Part shown: positions 37,623 to 47,442 of the stretch, one piece after another
How positions within the stretch are numbered: position 1 is the first letter of the stretch
Layout of the letters: every line of letters starts with the position of its first letter
From: a virus
Virus record (IMG/VR): IMGVR_UViG_3300009159_000087
Coordinates: 1-55,261 of that record
DNA length: 55,261 nucleotides
Reading direction: 5' to 3' (one strand)
Made by a program: the position numbers and the translations under genes
The notes under the pieces: model-generated
What the model was told of the DNA's origin: nothing
The model's database searches: none
The model's input: only the letters and a program-made list of their open reading frames with translations

Positions 37623-40600
37623 TTATATTAATGCTTTAATGAATACGTTACCCGTAGATATACTTCTATTTATCGTCATTGGAACAGGATTTTCTAGAGT
37701 TCCAAAAGATAATGTATAAGCGCCAACAATTATGTTATTGGAGTTACCTGGAACACCATCTTCCGTCAATATTTGATTTCCGTCTTGAGTATCTAATACA
37801 GCTTGATTATTTAAAATATAAATCAGATGTGCGTAATAATCAACAGCCTGAATAACGTAAGTATTACCAGCCACGGTCAGATTATCACCAGGATAGATTA
37901 TATCTACTAAATGATTTTTAGTGTTACTATATTCGCCATTATTAATAATATCATAAACAGGAGTATTTGCCACACTAAATTCAGCAATATTGATAGCTAC
38001 ATTATTGGTATTAGCATGGCCATAAATGATATTAGGGAACGTTAAGAAGGTATCATCTTCTAAAATAATAATAGAATTTGCGTCATCATATTCTTTTGTG
38101 GTAGAATAAACTTTACAATTACCACCAGTTTGTTCTGGATATACAGTAATCCAATGTGTATTTTGAGTTACTGGTTCGAGACCACCACCATTCATGTTTT
38201 GGATAATCATCACATTGGATGATAAATCCACAGAAACAGTTACCGAAGCATTTGAATTACCACCACGAGTTGTTGGATCAGAAATAGTAATAACCGGATT
38301 AAGAATATAATCTTTACCTGGTGCAGTAACATCAATAGACACAATTGCGCCGTTGGCAATATTAGCAACTGCGGTTGCACCCGTACCACGACCATCAATA
38401 GCATTAATTGATACGGTTGTGCTTGGTGAATATCCTGTACCACCAGAAACAATTTTAATCATGGAGTTAGCAATAATACCAGATACATTCATAGTCACAC
38501 GAGCATATGGATTACCCACTGGCCAATTAGCCCAATATTGCAATGGTTTGATTAATGATGTTCCTGAATCATGTTTAACACCAAACGCTTTTTGACTATT
38601 TAATAAATCACGGCCAATAACTTTCATACCAGCCGGATGTAATAAGTTTTTGAGTATCTGTCTATATTTTGAAATGGGTTGTTCTACTGATAATACATAA
38701 GTATAATCGTTATAGTTTCTACTTTGTAATACTGAAAATGAACTTGGTTGACCTTTAGTATCTAAGTAGATACCTTGGCCAAATATTAGACCATTTAAGA
38801 ATTTAGAAGAGGCACGAGCATTACCATCACCATATTTTTTTACGCCATTTGAATAACCTAAACTTACATCTTTTGTGATTGTTAAAATCATGTTTGCACT
38901 AGCATCAACTAAACCACCAACTTGTATTATAGTATTAGCTGAATTAGTTGGATCATATAATGATGGAGTGGTAGTGTAATTGTAAACTCTCAAATTATAA
39001 GTGTTATTAACCACAGCCCCTAAATCATCTATAGGAGTAATTCTATCCACATATGAAACATAAGTAGAATTGTTAGCATCTTGACCTTGAAATATTAATG
39101 AACCAGGAGTTATATATTCAATACCATTAACACCTGTTACACACAAATCTTGAACTCGTAAAGATATTTGTGGGTTTGAAATATAATCTTCACCAGCATC
39201 AGTAATTTTAATTTTAGTGACAGAACCAATTCGATCAGTTGTTAATTGAAACTCAGCACCATAACCTAATATGCCAGGAACAAATAATTCAGCGGCAATA
39301 CCTGATACTGAATTAGATGTAGCCATAACGGTATTTCCATTATTGACACCAATAATAGGATAAGTATTGTCTAAAGTTCCTTGAACGTTGTATATTTTTA
39401 ATGCTTTCTTCGTTGTGTCAATTCCATTTACGATACCACCAAAAGTAGCATTAGCTATTGTATAATCTGGAGATTGAAATACAATTTCCCATAAATCAAA
39501 ATCACCTTGAGAAATAGAACTCACGGCAACATTTGAACTTACACTACAAGATAATTGAGGTGATAAACCTTCACCTAAAATATCTTCAGGTTGATATCCC
39601 ATTCCACCTATTGGATAAATTTTGTCAAATTCTTCGTATCGAACATATTCAACTGATGTAATTGAACCACTAGCATCTACAGTTTTAACATTAGCTGTAG
39701 CGCCCCATCCTCGGCCACCGTCAATAGTTATTCTATCATTAACTTTATAACCTAAACCTGGATGTATAATTTCAATAGGTGCTAATTGACCAAAATTATC
39801 TAAATTATGAATACCACCAGTATCAACATCATAAAAATGTGATTTAGCTATAGCTATAGGTAATTGTGAAAAACCACCACCACCATTATCTACAATAACG
39901 GTATCTATAGGATAACCTATTGTTTCATAATAACTAAAGGCATCGACCAATCTTGTATTTGTATTTACAGATGATGTTGTGTTACTATTTGAGAAAAAGT
40001 AATTAGAATTTGATAATATGATATTTTGTTTTACTGATATTCTATCGGTGATAACAGAACTGATTGTAGAATTGGAACCAGGAGTTGTATCAAACGTACC
40101 AACATGTGCAAGAGCGCCACCATTATTTAAAAAATTAATAGTTGTATTTGAAAAAGTAGCAAAATTAATAGTAGCTTCACCTGGAATATAACCAAAACCA
40201 CCGTCTAACACATTAATTCTTTGTATAGAACCTTTTGTGACTTCTGAAATCTCAGCGGTTGCACTAGGTAAAGTATTAGATGATAATCCACCATATACAA
40301 CAACAGGATCACCAACATTATAGGTTAGTCCTCTAAATTTAGGATTAATGCTAATAGATGATAAAGCACCTACAACTTTACCTGTAACGGTTTCTGATCC
40401 AACAACCGGATTATTTAAAATTTCACCATCTTTAACATATACGGTTTGATTATTTGAATCAACAACAATTACATCTTCTCCAGATTCAAACAATCTCTGA
40501 ATATTTGAAATATAAACATTACATTTTGTACCATCTAATAAAACCTTCTCAATAGTAGCAAATGATTTTGATCTTAAACCAAATACTCTGTAACTTTCCA

Positions 40601-41105
40601 TGCCAGCAGTAAGCCAGAGTGAAATGTCTCCTCTAATTTTTAAATATTTAGGAACGTACCAATCACCAGCAGAAGCACGAAACACTAAATCACCTGTCAT
40701 TAGTATTTCAGCACTTGAATTATACAACAATCTGAATAATAGTCTAAAAGAAGCCGGCGTGCCTTTGGCTTGATATAATTGTTTTGCTATTTTTAATACT
40801 TTAGTTTTATCTGCTAAAGCATCTTCTGGGAAGTATGGTAGAAAATCATTTATGTAATATTTTAAAAACCCATCAAGTGTAGAATCTACATCAGAATAGT
40901 TTGATAAGTTTTTAGAGGCGTAAGTAACACCTTCACCTGAAGTTGATGCTATAGTAGTATTGGCGTTTGCTGTATTAGCTAATTCTAACCATTCATAATA
41001 TGCCTCAACAAATGAAACAAAGGTTTCATAGTTCACATCGTCCCGAACAAATTCGGGAAGTTGAGATGGTATTCTTAATGATGTTTTATAATTATTTGGT
41101 ATCAT
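37623..41105 (-). CDS. gp7: Baseplate wedge protein gp7
   Basis: A 1160-residue protein. The first about 150 residues (YETFVSFVEAYYEWLELAN ... LYQAKGTPASFRLLFRLLYNSSAEI) match the part of T4 gp7 that lies late in that protein (EAYIQYL ... STKGIEASYKFLFKVLYN). The large N-terminal region of T4 gp7 is therefore missing, and the C-terminal part is expanded by beta-rich domains. These include at least four GxGY-type repeats (around 293, 442, 627 and 880-958). A segment around 840-870 (YRQILKNLLHPAGMKVIGRDLL) is also typical of gp7. gp7 nucleates wedge assembly. It lies one base from gp6, as expected for the 6-7-8 order. Confidence 0.85.
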   Translation of the reverse strand: MIPNNYKTSLRIPSQLPEFVRDDVNYETFVSFVEAYYEWLELANTANANTTIASTSGEGVTYASKNLSNYSDVDSTLDGFLKYYINDFLPYFPEDALADKTKVLKIAKQLYQAKGTPASFRLLFRLLYNSSAEILMTGDLVFRASAGDWYVPKYLKIRGDISLWLTAGMESYRVFGLRSKSFATIEKVLLDGTKCNVYISNIQRLFESGEDVIVVDSNNQTVYVKDGEILNNPVVGSETVTGKVVGALSSISINPKFRGLTYNVGDPVVVYGGLSSNTLPSATAEISEVTKGSIQRINVLDGGFGYIPGEATINFATFSNTTINFLNNGGALAHVGTFDTTPGSNSTISSVITDRISVKQNIILSNSNYFFSNSNTTSSVNTNTRLVDAFSYYETIGYPIDTVIVDNGGGGFSQLPIAIAKSHFYDVDTGGIHNLDNFGQLAPIEIIHPGLGYKVNDRITIDGGRGWGATANVKTVDASGSITSVEYVRYEEFDKIYPIGGMGYQPEDILGEGLSPQLSCSVSSNVAVSSISQGDFDLWEIVFQSPDYTIANATFGGIVNGIDTTKKALKIYNVQGTLDNTYPIIGVNNGNTVMATSNSVSGIAAELFVPGILGYGAEFQLTTDRIGSVTKIKITDAGEDYISNPQISLRVQDLCVTGVNGIEYITPGSLIFQGQDANNSTYVSYVDRITPIDDLGAVVNNTYNLRVYNYTTTPSLYDPTNSANTIIQVGGLVDASANMILTITKDVSLGYSNGVKKYGDGNARASSKFLNGLIFGQGIYLDTKGQPSSFSVLQSRNYNDYTYVLSVEQPISKYRQILKNLLHPAGMKVIGRDLLNSQKAFGVKHDSGTSLIKPLQYWANWPVGNPYARVTMNVSGIIANSMIKIVSGGTGYSPSTTVSINAIDGRGTGATAVANIANGAIVSIDVTAPGKDYILNPVITISDPTTRGGNSNASVTVSVDLSSNVMIIQNMNGGGLEPVTQNTHWITVYPEQTGGNCKVYSTTKEYDDANSIIILEDDTFLTFPNIIYGHANTNNVAINIAEFSVANTPVYDIINNGEYSNTKNHLVDIIYPGDNLTVAGNTYVIQAVDYYAHLIYILNNQAVLDTQDGNQILTEDGVPGNSNNIIVGAYTLSFGTLENPVPMTINRSISTGNVFIKALI

Positions 41106-41106
41106 T

Positions 41107-43179
41107 TTACTTTGCAGTTACATTTACGACAACGGCATTAGGATCAAACTCATCGATAGAAACAATTCTATTTTTTGTAGATTCAATAATAGTTATTTTT
41201 GGTGTTGCAGTTATAGTTAATTGTCCTAAAGGATCATTTATATCGTTAGGATTAAAATTAATAAAAGTTACAATTCCATTATAATAATCAACAGTAGCAA
41301 GATTATCATTTAAAATAGTTTTCTTATTATTAAAATCATAATAATAACTTCTTAATTTACCATATTGACCTTTTAAAACAGCATACGCTGAACCTGAGTT
41401 ACCATTTGTATCTGTAGGAGAATTTTGGATAGTAACAATAGCTTGTGTATAGTTATTGCCTGAATTTGTGACATTAATTTTAGAAATACTTCCATTAACC
41501 ACAGATGCAGTAGCGGTAGCACCTTCACCATCACCAGTAATAATAATTATTGGATTTTCAGTATAACCAAAACCAATGTTTAATATATTAATAGATTCAA
41601 CACCAGATGAAGGGAAAGGAACTTCTTCAAGATATACATCATTAATTAACGTTAATTCTCCATTATCTGTATAATATTTAATAGTTGGATAAGATACAAT
41701 ACCAGCAGTAAATACTCCTCTTTCTAATGCCACACCATAATTAAGTATATAATTTTTATGTATGCCTAAAATAGGGTAAAACTTTTTCTGAACTTTAATA
41801 TCAACTTGTGTTGCAATAATAGAAGAATCAACATCTTTAATTGCAGCTGATAAATCAGACATATCAAATAATGAATTAAATGTATTCAATGAAGCATTAC
41901 TAAAATTTCTAACAGCCGTTTTTACATTTTCATGAATTTGCGCTGATGTTAAACTAGTATTCTTTTGTTCGTATACAACATCCGCTGTTACTTTTAGATA
42001 TGTATAATCTGGATCAATAATAGTTGGTGTAACTGTAACCACAGAAACAGGTTTCAATACATCATTAATTAATCTTTGTTTTTGTGTATCAGTAATATTA
42101 TAAGCACCACTTGGTTTTAATGAAATGAATACTTGACCAAATGCTGGAGTAGTATAATCAACGCCACCCCATACATTCACAGAATCAAATGTAAGTCCAA
42201 TTTTGTTATTTTGTAAAACAGAAATATAATCTTCAATTGTTACTGCACGACCTTGTGCTGAATAAGCTTTAGGTGCAGTATATTTAATTGAGTCGATTGA
42301 TTCTTTATCTGAACCGTTTGTCGCACCTGTCAGCGGATAGATTGTTGGTACACCACTACCACTAATTGTATCTAACAACACAAAATTGTTTGCACCAAGA
42401 GAACTACTACCTTTAGTTACAACATAAGAAACTCTAACAATATTGCCATCTGTCAATTGTTTACCCAACACTCCATCACCAAAATATATTTCATAATTAC
42501 CATTTAAACCTTCTTGTAAGAAATAAACGGTTGATCTTTCATTTACATTTAAAACATCGGTAGCTAATTTATAAGATTCGAGTGTTGTATCAATAGAAGA
42601 TTTTTGAACCTGAACAATAAGTGTTGAAGTATCAATATTAGAATCAGGTAAAGAAAATAAAGCTTTTGGATTTGATAAACTGGAATAAGTTAATGTTAAA
42701 GAAATTGGTTCGCCTTGAATAATTTCTAAGCCCATAAATTGTGCAACACCACCAGAAACGTTTTGTGTATTAGCATCTTTTGTAATAAATCTATAGTTCA
42801 CACCATCAATGGCTTCTGATGAAAACGCTGTAAATTTAGGAAGTGTTAATGATGTGGTCGTTAAACCAGAAACAGAAAGATTAACAGTGGCTGTTGGTGC
42901 TATTGCAGATTTAGGAGTATAATTTAATAATTTGGCATGAGAAACTGCTGAACTTCTGAGAGCGGCTGTATCTAAAAACATTTCATTAGCTACCATGTTT
43001 AGATAGTATGAATTGTAATGTGTATTGTAAGCTAATAAATCTAATAGATTAGATAAAGCCGAACCTTCAAAATCATAGTCTTTAAATTTATCTTGTGATC
43101 GTAAAAACGTTTTTAGATTAGTCTTGATTGCATCAAAATCTAAATCTGATATCTGAATGTTTGAATTTGCGGTTGCCAT
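41107..43179 (-). CDS. gp6: Baseplate wedge protein gp6
   Basis: A 690-residue protein, close to T4 gp6 length (660). The N-terminus has the gp6/gpJ-like signature: DFDAIKTNLKTFLRSQDKFKDYDFEGSALSNLLDLLAYNTHYNSYYLNMVANEMFLDTA. A central part holds GNYEIYFGDGVLGKQLTDG and a SYVVTKGSSSLGANNF strand typical of baseplate J-like proteins, then APKAYSAQGRAVTIEDY. Residues 527-596 add a GxGY domain, and the end (GQLTITATPKITIIESTKNRIVSIDEFDP) is family-like. gp6 dimers form the iris ring that opens on sheath contraction. It is separated from gp25 by one base. Confidence 0.92.
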   Translation of the reverse strand: MATANSNIQISDLDFDAIKTNLKTFLRSQDKFKDYDFEGSALSNLLDLLAYNTHYNSYYLNMVANEMFLDTAALRSSAVSHAKLLNYTPKSAIAPTATVNLSVSGLTTTSLTLPKFTAFSSEAIDGVNYRFITKDANTQNVSGGVAQFMGLEIIQGEPISLTLTYSSLSNPKALFSLPDSNIDTSTLIVQVQKSSIDTTLESYKLATDVLNVNERSTVYFLQEGLNGNYEIYFGDGVLGKQLTDGNIVRVSYVVTKGSSSLGANNFVLLDTISGSGVPTIYPLTGATNGSDKESIDSIKYTAPKAYSAQGRAVTIEDYISVLQNNKIGLTFDSVNVWGGVDYTTPAFGQVFISLKPSGAYNITDTQKQRLINDVLKPVSVVTVTPTIIDPDYTYLKVTADVVYEQKNTSLTSAQIHENVKTAVRNFSNASLNTFNSLFDMSDLSAAIKDVDSSIIATQVDIKVQKKFYPILGIHKNYILNYGVALERGVFTAGIVSYPTIKYYTDNGELTLINDVYLEEVPFPSSGVESINILNIGFGYTENPIIIITGDGEGATATASVVNGSISKINVTNSGNNYTQAIVTIQNSPTDTNGNSGSAYAVLKGQYGKLRSYYYDFNNKKTILNDNLATVDYYNGIVTFINFNPNDINDPLGQLTITATPKITIIESTKNRIVSIDEFDPNAVVVNVTAK

Positions 43180-43180
43180 A

Positions 43181-43576
43181 TTATCTTAACCTTTGTAAAA
43201 CCAAATTTAATGTGGATGGTTGTGTTCTATTGTTGATATAATAACTTATAATTGCCGAATAACTATTACTATCAGGCTCTACTTGAACAATAACTTGTTG
43301 AAGTTTTACTCTTGGTTCATAGTTTTTAATAGTATCTTCTATTTCCCTTTGCAAATAATTTGCAGTAAGTGGTGAAATAGGATCAAATAACATTTTACGA
43401 ACATTAGAACCAATTTCTGGATGAAATGGCCTTTCGTAGTGGTTTGTTAATATGAGATTGCGAACTGAACGAGCAATAGCTTGGTCATCAACACTCAACA
43501 CTATGTCCTTTTTTACAGGATGCATAGTAAAAGTGAGGTCTAAATCTGAATATCTATTTTGTATTGTGGAAGCCAT
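43181..43576 (-). CDS. gp25: Baseplate wedge protein gp25
   Basis: A 131-residue protein, matching T4 gp25 (132). It has the conserved gp25-like order: SDLDLTFTMHPVKKDIVLS, AIARSVRNLILTNHYERPFHPEIGSN, and the EPR motif (residues 87-89) followed by VKLQQVIVQVE. The fold is conserved in all contractile injection systems (T6SS TssE), and the EPR motif sits at the core-bundle contact that initiates sheath assembly. No Shine-Dalgarno precedes the ATG; a CATAAATA element lies 5 bases upstream, so a leaderless start is possible. Confidence 0.95.
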   Translation of the reverse strand: MASTIQNRYSDLDLTFTMHPVKKDIVLSVDDQAIARSVRNLILTNHYERPFHPEIGSNVRKMLFDPISPLTANYLQREIEDTIKNYEPRVKLQQVIVQVEPDSNSYSAIISYYINNRTQPSTLNLVLQRLR

Positions 43577-43580
43577 ATAC

Positions 43581-43588
43581 TATTTATG
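43581..43588 (-). promoter_or_regulatory. Late promoter -10 element (CATAAATA) directly before gp25
   Basis: The minus strand reads CATAAATAG then TATATG, the last three bases being the gp25 start codon. The element overlaps the gp5 stop codon. T4-type spacing would place the transcription start at or next to the ATG. Confidence 0.5.
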
Positions 43589-45467
43589 TTGATAAAGGTA
43601 AGATTTTATTATATCTAGCAATACGATCATCAAGTCCATTGTAACCACCATTCACACGTTTAGTGATTTGTTTAATGTCATCTTGATCAGCATATTTGTT
43701 AAGACCTCTAGTATTCCAATACCAAACAGCACTCATCACCGCACCTTCAATTGTTTCTAAATACTTAATTGTATCATCAAGTGACAACTTAACAAAATTG
43801 GCAAAATTGGTATAGTTTGCTCGACCAGTCACTTGAATATATCCACGACCTTGAAATTTCTCACCATCTCCTGGTTGATTGTTACCAAGACCGGCCCGAC
43901 CTTCATAACTATTCTGAACGGCTGTTGGACCCCAAATCTCTTTCTTGTATTTAAAACCACCAGATTCATGTGACATTTGAGCTAATAGATGAGCTTTACG
44001 TAATTTGGTATTAATATTATACGGTTCACAAGCTTTGTTAAGAGCATCTGTAATTTGTTGCACTTCAGCATCTTTAACACTTGCAGTTACTTTAACCATT
44101 TCAAACGTAAAGCATCCTGTTGAAACTACATTAGCTGATGCCACATTAGCAACTTCAGGTGTAACTGTTGGTGCTACAGGCCTTGCATAAGCTTCAGTTA
44201 ATGGTGCAGCGGCCGTGTTGGCATCAACTTGACCATTATAGATAACTGTTCTAACAACTTCAGGTGTAGGTTGAACTTCATCCGGATTATTGTATGGATT
44301 TGGTGAACCTAAATTTGCAGTTGTTGGATATGCAACATCACCACAATCAGAACCTCCACTTCTAGTATCTGATGGACATCCAAAGTCTGTTCTACCTGAT
44401 TGTTTTCTAGTATATGTATCACCACCAACCCAAGTATGTAAATCAGTATTATATCTAATTGATGTGTCACCTAATGACATCTCGTTACGAGAACCTACAA
44501 CCTCAGCATAGTTACCTGACACTTGTGAAGTCATGTTACCTGCCGTCTTGAGATTTAAATTACCACCAACTGATAAGTTCATGTCACCACCAACTTTCCA
44601 ATTAACATTACCATCAATTTCTATAGTGGTGTTACCTTTGATTCTTATTTTGGCCACATTTTCCACAGTTAATTCAACTTTACCATTCACATAACAAAAA
44701 TCTGATCCGTGAACAATTGTATAATTATCCTTAACAACTTTATCCAATTTGGTACCTGATGGATACATTTCAGAAGTGGTGCCCGTTCTATGTGCAATCA
44801 TCACACGTTCATTAGCCGCTGAATCATCCAATTCAAAAATGTGGCCAGATTCAGATTCTAATACATTATCAAAAGGATATTGTGCATTATATGACGGAAA
44901 TGGTTCTTTCCATTTAGAACCATTGGTAGATTCGGCAGTTATCCAATTATCTTTTCTGAATTGATAAACGGTATTTGCAGTATCTTCATTTCTGGCAAGT
45001 CTAGAAGTGGTAGGTTGATTTAAATCTCTTGGATATCTAGTTTTTGAATATGACTTGAGTTTTACGCCATTATTGTATATGGAACGAGCATAGGGTTTCG
45101 TAGGAGCGCCATCCAAGTTTTCTTGAACTCTTGCATCAGAAAAACCTGTTCCTTCTGCTGGGGTGAAATCTGGAATGCCTGGTAAAACACCTAAAAATAT
45201 TGGAAATTGTGCTGCATCACCATCAGTAAAAAATCCAAAGATCATATCACCTTCTTTTGGTGCTGATGTTAGATTTGATGAATTTGGTGGAAAAGCAGGT
45301 TGAGCCCATGGTAAATCGGTAGTTGGTATTTTCATCTTATTATCTGTATGCCAACCAAATATTCGAGCTTGAACTCTACCAAGTTTTAATGGATCATCAC
45401 GGTTCTCCACCACACCAAAGAACCACACAAACCCATTTAATCCCATGAAATTATTTTCTTGTGCCAT
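43584..45467 (-). CDS. gp5: Baseplate hub/needle protein gp5 with C-terminal GH19 lysozyme-like domain
   Basis: A 627-residue protein. Residues 1 to about 125 are the gp5 OB-fold (FVWFFGVVENRDDPLKLGRVQARIFGWHTD, and EGDMIFGFFTDGDAAQFPIFLGVLPG). Residues about 200-350 are VgrG/gp5-like beta-prism repeats (VENVAKIRIKGNTTIEIDGN, then GGDMNLSVGGNLNLKTAGN). A Pro/Ala-rich linker follows (380-450), then at 455-627 a GH19 chitinase-type muramidase domain: AQMSHESGGFKYKKEIW with catalytic-type Glu501 and Glu510, and GDGEKFQGRGYIQVTGRANY. T4 gp5 instead carries a T4-lysozyme-type domain between OB-fold and needle. The hub would cut peptidoglycan during tail penetration. One-base overlap with the gp27-like gene. 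Confidence 0.9.
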   Translation of the reverse strand: MAQENNFMGLNGFVWFFGVVENRDDPLKLGRVQARIFGWHTDNKMKIPTTDLPWAQPAFPPNSSNLTSAPKEGDMIFGFFTDGDAAQFPIFLGVLPGIPDFTPAEGTGFSDARVQENLDGAPTKPYARSIYNNGVKLKSYSKTRYPRDLNQPTTSRLARNEDTANTVYQFRKDNWITAESTNGSKWKEPFPSYNAQYPFDNVLESESGHIFELDDSAANERVMIAHRTGTTSEMYPSGTKLDKVVKDNYTIVHGSDFCYVNGKVELTVENVAKIRIKGNTTIEIDGNVNWKVGGDMNLSVGGNLNLKTAGNMTSQVSGNYAEVVGSRNEMSLGDTSIRYNTDLHTWVGGDTYTRKQSGRTDFGCPSDTRSGGSDCGDVAYPTTANLGSPNPYNNPDEVQPTPEVVRTVIYNGQVDANTAAAPLTEAYARPVAPTVTPEVANVASANVVSTGCFTFEMVKVTASVKDAEVQQITDALNKACEPYNINTKLRKAHLLAQMSHESGGFKYKKEIWGPTAVQNSYEGRAGLGNNQPGDGEKFQGRGYIQVTGRANYTNFANFVKLSLDDTIKYLETIEGAVMSAVWYWNTRGLNKYADQDDIKQITKRVNGGYNGLDDRIARYNKILPLST

Positions 45468-46834
45468 TATTTACCTTTAATCTCTTTCCACGCTGGTGAT
45501 TCATTGTCAATTGCATCATAAGCATTTGGTATACTTTCTTTACTCAATTCGATAAGAGTTACATATTTGTTTTCTTGGTCAATTTTATGACGAGTAGCAG
45601 TTACCAAATATTTACCTGTGTAATACTTATCCTTATCTCGGCCACCTTTATCATTGACCATCATATCAGGTATTTGCATTTCAATAACATTACCGACAGT
45701 CATTTTTGGATCGCCTGGAATAGTTATTCTGTATTTGATGGCATTAATTTGTGCAAATTGTGCTGTTCTATGTGGTATACGAGTTTCAATATTAATATCT
45801 TTAACACCTGGATAATGTGATTGAATATATGAACTTTTTATAGATTGTCCGGTATTAGTTGTAACAGTCTTTAATACACCATCATACGTAGTATTAGCCG
45901 CATCACCTCTTCTGTTTTTATAATTTGATAAGATTCCATAGGTGTTTAATTTTTTAGCATTTTTAAAATAAGTATCATAATCAAAAACAGTTGTTGAATA
46001 AGTTGAACGAATAGTATCAATAGCAATAAGTTTATTTGCAAAAGCGCCAGAATCAATCAAATTAAGTGTATCAAAATTATTTACCATTTCATACACAAGA
46101 ATATTTTTAAGTTCTAAACTCATGTCTTGAACACGAGCATCATCAGGCATCGTTAAATTCTTGGGTTCATATTTGTATATGCCATAAACTGGTGAATCAA
46201 ACAATGATTGTAAAGATTTAAAATTATAACCATAATAGTTTTCATAAAACAAATATGGTGAACCTTGAGTTTGTGGTGTTTTAGAAATTGCCTGTGTTGC
46301 TAACCAATTAATAGCCTCAAATGGTGATAATAAAGGTAAAACTATATCTCTTGTGTCACTTGTTTCTTCAACATTTGTTGTTAAAAATTTCTTAGGATCA
46401 ACCTGCAAATCGTTATTCATAACATCAATAACAATTTCAGATACTTTTTTATTCTGATATGATTTACTTACTTTATATTGTTCTGAAAGAATTGTTTCTT
46501 CTGAGGTAAAATGTAAAATATAATTCTCATTACCATCTTTAACCATTCTTCTATCAGATACTTTAAATATTCTAAAAACACGATCAATTTTATCATCTGA
46601 ACCTGGTTTACCAAATTTAATTGAAAGAAATTCATTACCATTAAAACCCAATAATGATAGGAATCCACTAGAATCATTGATAAACATATTACCAGAAATT
46701 GTATTATTATACAAATCTTCGAAGTAATTTAACTCAATCATCATAAATCTAAACTCAAAAGGGTTACCTTGAGATGTTATGATTTTGCAAGATTCTAGGG
46801 TAAAATCCTGTGGAAATACTAAACCGTCAGCCAT
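45467..46834 (-). CDS. gp27: Baseplate hub protein gp27-like
   Basis: A 455-residue protein, somewhat longer than T4 gp27 (391). Visible features: an N-terminal tube-like beta part (LVFPQDFTLESCKIITSQGNPFEFRFMMIELNYFEDLYNNTISGNMFINDSSG), a segment FRIFKVSDRRM...YILHFTSEETILSEQYKVSKSY typical of hub proteins of this type, and a late TVGNVIEMQIPDM...YTGKYLVTATRHKI segment, as in gpD-like/VgrG gp27 domains. It is directly followed by gp5 (TAATG overlap), the partner with which gp27 forms the central hub in T4. Identity rests on segments and synteny, since gp27 sequences diverge strongly. Confidence 0.75.
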   Translation of the reverse strand: MADGLVFPQDFTLESCKIITSQGNPFEFRFMMIELNYFEDLYNNTISGNMFINDSSGFLSLLGFNGNEFLSIKFGKPGSDDKIDRVFRIFKVSDRRMVKDGNENYILHFTSEETILSEQYKVSKSYQNKKVSEIVIDVMNNDLQVDPKKFLTTNVEETSDTRDIVLPLLSPFEAINWLATQAISKTPQTQGSPYLFYENYYGYNFKSLQSLFDSPVYGIYKYEPKNLTMPDDARVQDMSLELKNILVYEMVNNFDTLNLIDSGAFANKLIAIDTIRSTYSTTVFDYDTYFKNAKKLNTYGILSNYKNRRGDAANTTYDGVLKTVTTNTGQSIKSSYIQSHYPGVKDINIETRIPHRTAQFAQINAIKYRITIPGDPKMTVGNVIEMQIPDMMVNDKGGRDKDKYYTGKYLVTATRHKIDQENKYVTLIELSKESIPNAYDAIDNESPAWKEIKGK

Positions 46835-47442
46835 TATGCACTCATTAAGATTTCAAATTGATTTTTTATGTCTGGAACTAGATTATTTTTAATTAATTTA
46901 ATTACTCGTTTAGATTCATTTAATTCATTTTCATAATCATAACATGATATAGATCGTCTACTTGTTGTGACAGTTATAGTTTGATTATTTAAAACTCTAG
47001 TTTCTGTGGTTGGTTCTGCTGGTATATGATTATATGAATCTAAATCAATTTGATAAACATCAGTGGTCACTTTACCGGTATACCCATCAATAGATGTTAT
47101 AATTTTTTCATAATGATGATTAGTCATTTGTGCCGTTGCTGGTGAACCATACTTATCTGTTAGGAAAATGATGAATTGACGATAGTGCATAGGCCAATCA
47201 TAAAATGGATCGATAATTTCATTAAAGATTAATACAATCCAATGCAATTCAGAATCACCATAATACTTCGATGCAATCATTTCTGGTGTATCACCTTCTT
47301 GAATACTATATGTGTAAAATAAAGAAGTGTTATCTAATACACCTTTGATGGTGTTTATTCTTGTTAATATATCTGTTGCTAAATTAGATACACCCTGTCT
47401 GGTGTAAATTAATTTAGGAAACTTACTGAAATATTTTGACAT
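46834..47442 (-). CDS. gp53: Baseplate wedge protein gp53
   Basis: A 202-residue protein, close to T4 gp53 (196). It starts FSKFPKLIYTRQGVSNLATDIL, and residues about 43-75 are a LysM-like motif (YSIQEGDTPEMIASKYYGDSELHWIVLIFN) followed by EIIDPFYDWPMHYRQFIIFLTDKYG, the gp53 signature. gp53 is the last wedge component, clamping adjacent wedges around the hub. Its start overlaps the gp48 stop by one base (TAATG) and its stop overlaps the gp27-like start in the same way, so three genes are translationally coupled. Confidence 0.92.
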   Translation of the reverse strand: MSKYFSKFPKLIYTRQGVSNLATDILTRINTIKGVLDNTSLFYTYSIQEGDTPEMIASKYYGDSELHWIVLIFNEIIDPFYDWPMHYRQFIIFLTDKYGSPATAQMTNHHYEKIITSIDGYTGKVTTDVYQIDLDSYNHIPAEPTTETRVLNNQTITVTTSRRSISCYDYENELNESKRVIKLIKNNLVPDIKNQFEILMSA

